Source: Streptomyces sp. Edi4 (GTDB lineage Bacteria > Actinomycetota > Actinomycetes > Streptomycetales > Streptomycetaceae). Taken from it: DNA of 33,001 nucleotides. Positions 27,204-33,001 of this stretch are shown in pieces. The stretch's first letter is position 1. Every line of letters starts with the position of its first letter. The DNA lies in the NCBI RefSeq assembly GCF_040253615.1, contig NZ_JBEJGY010000006.1, positions 1 through 33,001 on the forward strand, given 5' to 3'. The notes below the pieces were generated by a model. The model saw nothing but the letters and a program-made list of their open reading frames with translations. It made no database searches and had not been told where the DNA came from. Both the position numbers and the translations under genes were made by a program.

Positions 27204-27312
27204 CATTGGACCGGGGTGGCGTTTCCCCTGGTCGCCGATTGGATCACCGGGATATCGCGGGCGGGGGCGTAGGCGACCGTTTCCGCCCCCCCTCTGGAAT
27301 GGATCACCTCGG
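27204..27312. promoter_or_regulatory. ATTGGATCACC repeats, left group
   Basis: GCATTGGACCGG (27204 region), CGATTGGATCACCGGG (27236 region) and GGAATGGATCACCTCGG (27297 region) are variants of one word. The 39-bp block 27274-27312 is repeated at 28221-28259 with 32 matches of 39 by eye, on the other side of the HTH gene. It could be operator DNA shared by the divergent genes here. Confidence 0.6.
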
Positions 27313-27332
27313 CGCGCGGCGAGTCCTCTCGT

Positions 27333-27366
27333 TTGTCAGGCTGGACCTGACAAGCGGGGGTAGCGT
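27333..27366 (+). promoter_or_regulatory. Operator dyad and -10 of the HTH gene
   Basis: TTGTCAGG (27333-27340) and CCTGACAA (27346-27353) form a perfect 8-bp dyad. TAGCGT (27361-27366) is a typical Streptomyces -10, just seven bases before the ATG at 27373, so the mRNA may be leaderless. The dyad overlaps the -35 region and is probably an operator. Confidence 0.65.
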
Positions 27367-27372
27367 GGAGAT

Positions 27373-28170
27373 ATGACTGACACGAAGTCCGTGAAGCCTC
27401 AGCTTTCCCCCCGCGACGAGGCAGTGGTGGCCGTTGCCGAGTCCGCCCGCGTCGTGGCCGAACTCGCGCGCGGCCTGGTCCCCACCGTGTACGAGGAGCG
27501 CCGCTCCGATCCGGCCTGCTACCTGCGCGACGTCCTGACGATCCGCGACAAGTTCCTCCCCACTCTCCTCGCGCGCGCGGTGATCGCCAGCCGGGAGTGC
27601 GGCGCGACCTGGGAACAGATCGGAGGAGCTGCCGGGATGACGCGCCAGTCGGCGCACGAGAAGTGGGCGCCGCATCAGGCAGCGTGGGAGGCAGACGGCC
27701 GACGGGGACACAGCCGGGGCGAACCCGTGGACGCGCTGCGGAGCGCGGCCCGGTTGGACGACTGGTACGCCCGCGGTCGTGACGGCGGCGATGGCATCGT
27801 CACCGGCCCGCGCGGGTACCGCGCGGTCACCGATGGCCTGGACGCCACGGACCGACCGGAGCGGGAGTGGGAGGAGGACCGTCCCGAGCGTCCGGTGACC
27901 GCGGCCGCGATGCGCGCCGCGCTGGCCCACTACAGCGACCACGAGTGGGGCGACCGGCCACTGCGGGACCTGCTCGCGTTCCCGCCGGTGGACCTTCTGG
28001 CCGACGCGATGGAGTGGGGGTGGTCGGACCCGCGCGTACGCGAACACCTCATCGACGCCCTCGCCCGGCTCCTGACGTACGGGCGGTACGGGTGGCCCGC
28101 AGACGGCGACGACGTCTCCCGCGACCTGGTGCTCGCGGAGATGGTCGCGGGCGACCGCAGGTACCCCTGA
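27373..28170 (+). CDS. HTH-containing orphan protein (265 aa)
   Basis: Start ATG 27373. Its message is likely leaderless, since a -10 lies seven bases upstream. A sigma-70-region-4-like HTH is visible at 77-96 (GATWEQIGGAAGMTRQSAHE), a word common in small Streptomyces proteins. The N-terminal helices (14-70) and a longer C-terminal part (EWGDRPLRDLLAFPPVDLLAD, LIDALARLLTYGRYGWPADG) are unassigned. It is acidic and soluble. The operator dyad at 27333-27353 and the repeated ATTGGATCACC blocks on both flanks suggest it may regulate itself and the neighbouring Toprim gene. Not a known family. Confidence 0.7.
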   Translation: MTDTKSVKPQLSPRDEAVVAVAESARVVAELARGLVPTVYEERRSDPACYLRDVLTIRDKFLPTLLARAVIASRECGATWEQIGGAAGMTRQSAHEKWAPHQAAWEADGRRGHSRGEPVDALRSAARLDDWYARGRDGGDGIVTGPRGYRAVTDGLDATDRPEREWEEDRPERPVTAAAMRAALAHYSDHEWGDRPLRDLLAFPPVDLLADAMEWGWSDPRVREHLIDALARLLTYGRYGWPADGDDVSRDLVLAEMVAGDRRYP

Positions 28171-28220
28171 ACCGGTTCCTCTGGACGGCGGCCCCGCGGC
28201 TTGGCGCGTGGGGCCGCCGT

Positions 28221-28259
28221 CGACCGTTTCCGTCCCCCACCTGCATTGGATCACCGAGG
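28221..28259. repeat. 39-bp direct repeat, right copy (partner at 27274-27312)
   Basis: CGACCGTTTCCG, a C-rich stretch, then ATTGGATCACC. Same order and spacing as at 27274-27312. It lies between the stop of the HTH gene and the stop of the Toprim gene. Confidence 0.7.
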
Positions 28260-28271
28260 CAGTGTTGCCTG

Positions 28272-28282
28272 CCCCTTTGGGT
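28272..28282 (+). repeat. Weak copy of the polar motif
   Basis: CCCCTTTGGGT, matching the left two thirds of the motif and in the expected plus orientation. Confidence 0.4.
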
Positions 28283-29205
28283 CAGAGCAGCCGCTCGCCT
28301 CGCGCTACCAGGTCCGGCCGCTCGCGCTCGGACGCAGCCTTGACGCGCTCCAGCATCTCCAGGTCGACCAACTCCTCCACCCCGGCGCGGACAAGAGCGA
28401 CAAGTTGATCGGGTCCGAGGGCCTCGACCTGGACGGTGGCGCTCATGTGGTCGCCGCGGCGGTCGGTCCGCTTTTGTGGTGCGGTGGCCAGCCCGTACTC
28501 GGTGATCTGCTGTTCGGTGACGGCGAGCTGCTTCACGGTCGGCAGGGTGGCACCCAGCTCCTCGATGAACTGGGCGACGTCCTCGGCGGCGGCGTCGAGA
28601 ATGCTCAGCCCGCTCGGATCGCGGTCGCCGATCCTGAGCACTGTGGTGGGGACCTCCCGGTGGGCAATGCGCAGGGCAGCGGCGTGCTTCGAGCACACCG
28701 ACTCGAACCCGCCGGATCCGTACACCGCGACCCCGAGCGGCTCGGTGACGCGAGAGATCATCGGCATCATGCCCTGGGCCTCGACCCATACCTCGACTGC
28801 GCGGGGCTGCCCCTGGTCCAGCGGCCGGGCGTACAAGCGGGCGGACGCCTTCACGGTGTCCACCCAGTCCTGGGGGTCGCGGTAGCCGGCGGGCAGGCCC
28901 AGAACCTCGGCGCGGTCGTCGCGGATGTCGCCCATGGGGATCAGCCGGGCGCGGCGGGCGCGGTTGAGGGTCTCCTGCAACCGGTCGTACGCCTTTTCGT
29001 CCTTGGGGAAGCCGTGGTTGCCCACGAGCCGGTAGAAGACCTGCCTCGCGGTGAGCGGCAGGTATGCGCGGTACTCGTCGAGGACCTGCCGGATCTGCTC
29101 GACCAGCAGCAGCTTCTCGGGGCTGGGAGACCAGGGCGCGAACCCGCGCGGCCGGGTGCGGCGGTAGGTGCGGCCCGAGACAGTGTTACGGCCAGCCGTG
29201 CTCAT
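28282..29205 (-). CDS. Toprim protein related to Spo11/TopoVI-A (307 aa)
   Basis: Start set at ATG 29205 (GATGAGG is close upstream). A longer frame to 29250 is possible. The motif LTARQVFYRLVGNH (51-64) resembles the 5Y-CAP segment of TopoVI-A/Spo11, with Tyr58 as a possible catalytic residue. A Toprim fold follows, with the conserved Glu (VEVWVEAQG, E142) and the metal-binding IGDRDPSG (D194, D196). About 95 helical residues end the protein. Similar orphan proteins occur in actinobacterial plasmids and phages, usually without a TopoVI-B ATPase, and none is seen here. It may be a DNA nicking or cleaving enzyme of the element. The reaction is inferred. Confidence 0.72.
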   Translation of the reverse strand: MSTAGRNTVSGRTYRRTRPRGFAPWSPSPEKLLLVEQIRQVLDEYRAYLPLTARQVFYRLVGNHGFPKDEKAYDRLQETLNRARRARLIPMGDIRDDRAEVLGLPAGYRDPQDWVDTVKASARLYARPLDQGQPRAVEVWVEAQGMMPMISRVTEPLGVAVYGSGGFESVCSKHAAALRIAHREVPTTVLRIGDRDPSGLSILDAAAEDVAQFIEELGATLPTVKQLAVTEQQITEYGLATAPQKRTDRRGDHMSATVQVEALGPDQLVALVRAGVEELVDLEMLERVKAASERERPDLVARGERLL

Positions 29206-29395
29206 GACCTCATCGTGGCACCGAACCCGCAGGGCGTCCGCGCACACCACCTTGTTCCATGACCTTGGTGCGGGAACGGGCCCGAAGTGGTGGAACGGCC
29301 CCGGCCTTGAGCTGCGGGTACGGCCCGATCTGCTCCGAGAATTTGTTCACCGCCTACTGGTGGACGATCTGCTGACGCCGGAGCACTGGCTGTCG

Positions 29396-29590
29396 TCAGC
29401 CGCCGGGGTCGACGGGGCCGGTGCCGAGGCGGCGTCGGCCGGTCCGTGCGACGGGCGGGGCAGTGGTCGGTGCCTCGACCCAGGTGCTACCCGCGACCCG
29501 TTCGGCGGCGTTGAGGGTGCGGGGGTCGCGTGGCGGTGGCTCGGGGAGGTCCTGGCCGGCGCCCAGCGGGCGGCGGTGCTGCGTACTCAT
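29396..29590 (-). CDS. Doubtful small ORF (64 aa)
   Basis: ATG 29590 with only a poor AAGCTGAG upstream. The product is proline- and arginine-rich (MSTQHRRPLGAGQDLPEPPP, then AERVAGSTWVEAPTTAPP) and has no domain. It may be a short disordered plasmid protein or chance. Confidence 0.3.
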   Translation of the reverse strand: MSTQHRRPLGAGQDLPEPPPRDPRTLNAAERVAGSTWVEAPTTAPPVARTGRRRLGTGPVDPGG

Positions 29591-29751
29591 CGGCTCAGCT
29601 TGCCAGCCTCGCGCGCCGCCCGGATACGAGCCCCAGGAAGCAACGCTGCCAAGGGGATTGGAGCTCAGCCCACGAAGGTGCGCCCACCCGGACCGGCGGC
29701 CGAAGTCCGGCGTACGGGCGCCTCGATCAGCCGTCCCCGGGCCCTGGTGGG

Positions 29752-29767
29752 TGTTTCGATCGAAACA
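29752..29767. promoter_or_regulatory. parS-like palindrome TGTTTCGATCGAAACA
   Basis: Perfect 16-bp dyad 16 bases after the relaxase stop. Its outer halves TGTTTC/GAAACA are those of the bacterial parS site (TGTTTCACGTGAAACA). Only the central four bases differ (GATC instead of ACGT). Confidence 0.6.
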
Positions 29768-29782
29768 GATTGCGCGACCTCG

Positions 29783-32700
29783 TCAGCGGCCCATGCTGGG
29801 GCCTCCCCGCGACTGGGTGGGCGGGGTGTAGTGGGTGGAGGTGGCTGCGTTGGCGTGGGCGCGCGCCTGTTTCGCGGCCTGGGCCTGCTGCTGTCGCAGG
29901 TGCTCGGCGCGGCCGGCGCTCTCCTGCTCGTACAGCTTGGGGAACTTGGTGGCGATCGTGGCGCGTTGCTGCTTCTCGACCTTGATGTCGGCGACGTCGC
30001 CGCGCCACGTGGCGGCGTGCCCCCTTTGGGTTGCTAGCTCCTTCTCCAGGTAGGCGACGCGCTGGCTGTTGTGCACGTCGATGGTGTGCCCGTGACGCGA
30101 GGCAATCTCCCGCATCGCGGTGAAGGCGTGGGAGACCGTCTCGACATCGCCGGGCACCGGCTTGTTGGCCTGGAGGGTGTCGGCGAACTTGCTGTCGCGG
30201 AGCAGCGCCCATGCCTCCTGGAGCGTCTCGCGGCCCGTGGCACTGGCCCTGCTCGCCTCCTGCCATGCCTGCGCTCGCTCGGCGGTGTACTGAGCCTTGA
30301 GTTCCCTCTGCTCCTTGCGCGAGGTCTGGGCCAGGCGAAGGGCGAGCCAGCTCTTGTTGTCCGCCTTCGAAATCTCGGCGAGCCAAGATGTGCGCTGCTC
30401 GGCGGTCGACTTCTGCGCGGCCGCGGTATCGAACTCGGTGTGCGCGGCGGCGAGCAGCTGCTCGGCCTGGTCCAGGAGCGCGCCGGCCTCGGCCGCCCAC
30501 ACCTGCCCTGGGGTGGTCCCGCTCGCCTCGGCCTGGGTGATGCGCTCGGTGAGGCGATGAAGCCGGGCCTCGGTCTGGTCCGCCACCTGGTCCTGCTGCT
30601 GCGCGTGGCGCTCCTTGCGGGCGATCGTCCGGTCCAGCTCGTGATCGGCGAGCTTGCCGTACCTACGCGACGTCCACGGCTCGACGTCGCGCTCGTCCTG
30701 GAGGCGACGGAGCTTTTCCATGTGCTTCTCGGTGAGCTGCGGCTCCTCCTGGCGGTGAGCCTCGTCCTGCGCGTGGTCGGCGGGGGAAGGACGGCGGATC
30801 GTGGTGGACTTCGCGCGTGCCGCCGATGCCCGCCGGGACAGATCGAGCCTGCGCTCTGCCTCGGCGCGTGCCTCCTCGGCGGCGAGGTCGCGTTGGCGGG
30901 GCAGGGGAGCGGGAGCGGGCGGTTCGTGGAGCAGGTCCGACACCATCGAGTCCGGGCGGGACTGGCCCAGGAAGCGGGCGAACGCATCGACGGCGCGCTC
31001 CAGGCGCTCGGTCTCGCTGCGGGCCTCGCCGAGCCGGGCGCGGGTCTCCTCGCTCTCCACGACGGCCAGCGGCAGCCAGATGTGGTTCTGCTTCCGGGCG
31101 CGGGTGATGCCCGGGTAGGTGGCGAACGCGTTCGCGCCGTGCCCGTACATCAGCGCCGTGTTCGTCGTCAGTCCCTGGCTCGCCGCCACCGTCATGGCGT
31201 AGCCCAGCGACAGCGCGCCCGATGCGATCTTGTCGGGCTTCACCCAGCCCGACTCGTAGCGGAAACCGCCCTCGGCCTGGGTGTCCTTGAGGGTCCAGGT
31301 GATCTCGACGCTGCGGTCCGGTGCCATCGCGGTGACGACGGCGCGGTAGCCGTTGAGCATGTCGGGGCCCTGCCCGCGCCGGGAGCGGTAGTCGTTCTCC
31401 CGCACCCGCACCACGTCGCCCACCGCGAGGGTGATGCTGTCCCCGCCCGGCTTCGCGTAGGTGTGCTCCTCGCCGAGTTCGCCTGCGACCCGACGGATCT
31501 GCTGGGCACCCAGGTTGAGCGCATCGACGTCGGTGTTCTTCGCCGCGAGCACCACCATGTTCGCGATCAGGTCGTGCGGGTCGGCCCACTGCTGAAGGCG
31601 CAGTTCGTCCCACGCCATCAGGATCTCCGAGCGGGCCTGTTGGGCGGTCTCGGTGGCGTGCACCCGCCCGCCGTCGGCGAGCATCCGCAGCGCGCGCTCG
31701 TGGTCTCCGGTGCGCCAGACCTCTAGGGCGGCGCGTTCGGCGGCGTCCTCCTGGCGGCGGTTCTCGGTGAGGGTGAGGCCGTGCACGAGCCGGTGCACCT
31801 CGCGGAACCATCCGCCGGGGCCGACCGCCTGGAGCTGCAAGTGGTCGCCGATCGCCACAACTTTGGTGCCGGTGCGCGCAGCCTCGGCCATCAGCACGGC
31901 CGCCGCGCGGTCATCCACCATGGTGGCTTCGTCGACGACCAGGATGTCGACGCCATGCAGCCCGGAGCCGCCCTCGATCTGCTGCACCCAGGCCGCCACC
32001 GTGCGCGCCGGGATGCCCGATGCGTCGGTCAGGTTCTGCGCGGCGGCCGCGGCGAGCGCCGCGCCGGCGTACGTGGTGCCGGTCGCATCCCAGCCGATCC
32101 GGCACGCCTCCATCAGCGTGGACTTGCCCGCCCCGGCGACGCCGACCAGGGCCTCGATGCCATGCCCGGCGGTCAGAATCCGGGTCACCGCCGCACGCTG
32201 CTCCAAGGACAGCGCGAACCCGGCGGCGACCTCGAACACCGACAGTGCGGCCTCGGCCTGGTGCCCGGTGAGCTGCACCGCGCCCATGTCGTAGCGGTCG
32301 ATGGCCTCCTGACGCACCAGCGCCTCGGCGTCGAGGAGGTCCTGGGTGGTGTAGCGGGTGTTCGACGACATCACGGTGGAGCCCAGCGACGGCACGTGCA
32401 CCGCATAGCCCTCGACCGCGAGGGCGTCGTCGCACAGGCTCTCCAGGCTGTGCGGGTCGGCGTCGAGGCCGTACTCCAGACTGTTGGCGACGGCCGCCAG
32501 GAGCTGCGCTCGCGTGAACACTTTGTTGTTCGCGGTGAGTCCGGTCTTCGGGTCGAAGACGATCGCGGCGATGTCGTGCGGCGGCGGGATGCGCGGCCCG
32601 GTGCCGGGTCCGTTGATGCCCGAGCCGCCGTCGGGGCCGGGCGGGCCGGGCGCGGCCGCGGCGACCATCGCGTCGACATCCCCGACCATCTGCCCGGCCC

Positions 32701-33001
32701 GCTCACGCCAACTGGAGCGCATCGTCGCGGCATCCGCGTCGAGCTTGTCGCGCTTGGTGGCAGCGCTGACGGTCTTCTTCTCCATCAACGTCGCGTCGGT
32801 GCCGGCTTTCGCGTCCACGAGGGCTGCGCGGCGCGAAAATCCGTCACGCACCCGCTCCGGGATCCCCACGACTTCCCACGCGCCAGTGCGTTCGTTGCGC
32901 TCGCGCCGCACCCCGAACCGCTCGTAGGTCAGCGCCCGCACGCGCGCCTTGAAGTACGCGTCGAGTGCCGAGGCGTGCCGGTACAGATCGAGCCCGGAGT
33001 T
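29783..33001 (-). CDS. MobF/TrwC-type relaxase-helicase, partial (at least 1072 aa)
   Basis: The frame is open to the window edge (first visible codons NSGLDLYRHASALDAYFKAR), so the N-terminal relaxase start lies outside. Visible residues 21-130 belong to the end of the nicking domain and linker. The RecD-like SF1 helicase follows: Walker A GVAGAGKST (about 287-295 of the visible part), ILVVDEATMVDD, IGDHLQLQAVGPGG, LTENRRQED, and the late motif LGYAMTVAASQGLTT. The last 400 residues are charged coiled coil (LRRLQDERDVEPWTSRRYG, KERHAQQQDQVADQTE). MobF relaxases nick oriT, stay bound to the 5' end and unwind the strand to be transferred. The long C-terminal coil is typical of actinobacterial TraA proteins and probably recruits the channel. 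Confidence 0.92.
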   Translation of the reverse strand, partial: NSGLDLYRHASALDAYFKARVRALTYERFGVRRERNERTGAWEVVGIPERVRDGFSRRAALVDAKAGTDATLMEKKTVSAATKRDKLDADAATMRSSWRERAGQMVGDVDAMVAAAAPGPPGPDGGSGINGPGTGPRIPPPHDIAAIVFDPKTGLTANNKVFTRAQLLAAVANSLEYGLDADPHSLESLCDDALAVEGYAVHVPSLGSTVMSSNTRYTTQDLLDAEALVRQEAIDRYDMGAVQLTGHQAEAALSVFEVAAGFALSLEQRAAVTRILTAGHGIEALVGVAGAGKSTLMEACRIGWDATGTTYAGAALAAAAAQNLTDASGIPARTVAAWVQQIEGGSGLHGVDILVVDEATMVDDRAAAVLMAEAARTGTKVVAIGDHLQLQAVGPGGWFREVHRLVHGLTLTENRRQEDAAERAALEVWRTGDHERALRMLADGGRVHATETAQQARSEILMAWDELRLQQWADPHDLIANMVVLAAKNTDVDALNLGAQQIRRVAGELGEEHTYAKPGGDSITLAVGDVVRVRENDYRSRRGQGPDMLNGYRAVVTAMAPDRSVEITWTLKDTQAEGGFRYESGWVKPDKIASGALSLGYAMTVAASQGLTTNTALMYGHGANAFATYPGITRARKQNHIWLPLAVVESEETRARLGEARSETERLERAVDAFARFLGQSRPDSMVSDLLHEPPAPAPLPRQRDLAAEEARAEAERRLDLSRRASAARAKSTTIRRPSPADHAQDEAHRQEEPQLTEKHMEKLRRLQDERDVEPWTSRRYGKLADHELDRTIARKERHAQQQDQVADQTEARLHRLTERITQAEASGTTPGQVWAAEAGALLDQAEQLLAAAHTEFDTAAAQKSTAEQRTSWLAEISKADNKSWLALRLAQTSRKEQRELKAQYTAERAQAWQEASRASATGRETLQEAWALLRDSKFADTLQANKPVPGDVETVSHAFTAMREIASRHGHTIDVHNSQRVAYLEKELATQRGHAATWRGDVADIKVEKQQRATIATKFPKLYEQESAGRAEHLRQQQAQAAKQARAHANAATSTHYTPPTQSRGGPSMGR
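30021..30031 (+). repeat. Weak copy of the polar motif inside the relaxase gene
   Basis: CCCCTTTGGGT followed by TGC, plus orientation. It fits the direction rule but is degenerate. Confidence 0.4.

Larger units (their letters stand above)
29206..29782. other. Sparse 580-bp region between Toprim gene and relaxase
   Basis: Only a weak small ORF (29396-29590) is possible. The region ends in the palindrome at 29752-29767. Long plus-strand frames here have the low-complexity look of shadow translation. No clear promoter for the Toprim gene could be drawn. Confidence 0.5.

Noticed and set aside
29168..30037. 289-aa plus-strand frame
   Set aside because: Covers the 3' end of the relaxase in antisense and has no domain or ribosome site.
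30071..31726. 551-aa plus-strand frame
   Set aside because: Antisense of the relaxase-helicase. No domain.

Overview
The window is about 70% G+C. It is packed with overlapping ATGA/GTGA gene junctions and carries families known mainly from Streptomyces (DUF6247, DUF6919, DUF6197, DUF2637-like, KorSA-type GntR, plasmid FtsK/TraB, prim-pol replication genes). I read it as a piece of a large conjugative plasmid, or a plasmid-like integrative element, of a Streptomyces or close relative. No tRNA, rRNA, CRISPR array, chromosomal housekeeping gene or integrase was recognised. The right edge cuts through the relaxase gene.

Layout. 0.37-5.6 kb: minus-strand run of about 14 small genes, including a DUF6247/toxin-like pair, a DUF6919 gene, two tandem paralogues that look like DUF7739, a DUF6197 gene and several short orphans, with hairpins between some of them. 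5.75-10.8 kb: minus-strand transfer operon, transcribed from a good promoter at 10965-10993. In order it encodes a region-2-only sigma-like protein, a 70-aa protein, a coiled-coil/4-TM DUF2637-like protein, a signal-peptide membrane protein and a 771-aa FtsK/TraB-type DNA translocase. 10.9-12.5 kb: four perfect GAACTAGTTC palindromes, a GntR/UTRA repressor and a second UTRA protein that lacks the DNA-binding domain. 12.7-15.4 kb: replication genes (prim-pol, a 61-aa bridging ORF, an SF3/P4-type helicase). 15.4-15.9 kb: a gene-free region with a terminator, a 23-bp inverted repeat and an AT-rich patch, which is the best origin candidate. 15.9-19.0 kb: ParA with a small RHH-like partner, an orphan 238-aa gene, 26-bp CTAG-centred palindromes and a zinc-binding RRQRL-like gene. 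19.1-25.1 kb: a second transfer module on the minus strand (TrbL/VirB6-like membrane protein, a T4CP/FtsK-like ATPase, further membrane proteins). 25.8-29.2 kb: a serine recombinase, an orphan gene, an HTH gene and a Spo11/TopoVIA-like Toprim protein. 29.8-33.0 kb: the helicase half of a MobF/TrwC-type relaxase.

How the genes work together (inference). The element seems to carry two DNA-transfer logics at once: an actinobacterial TraB/FtsK-type double-strand translocase under GntR control, and a relaxase, coupling-protein and type IV secretion route. Replication would run from the prim-pol/helicase locus and segregation from ParA with its RHH partner.

The most unusual signals are non-coding. 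(1) A dispersed motif, CGCTTTGGGTGGC, has copies that all point away from the candidate origin: minus orientation left of 13.35 kb and plus orientation right of 15.67 kb. (2) A 228-bp inverted repeat (227/228 identical by eye) is placed 24 kb apart. (3) Five intergenic tracts are built from 4-bp-phased CTGG/CTCG/TCAG/CGAG words. (4) 26-bp palindromes cluster around the parA locus.
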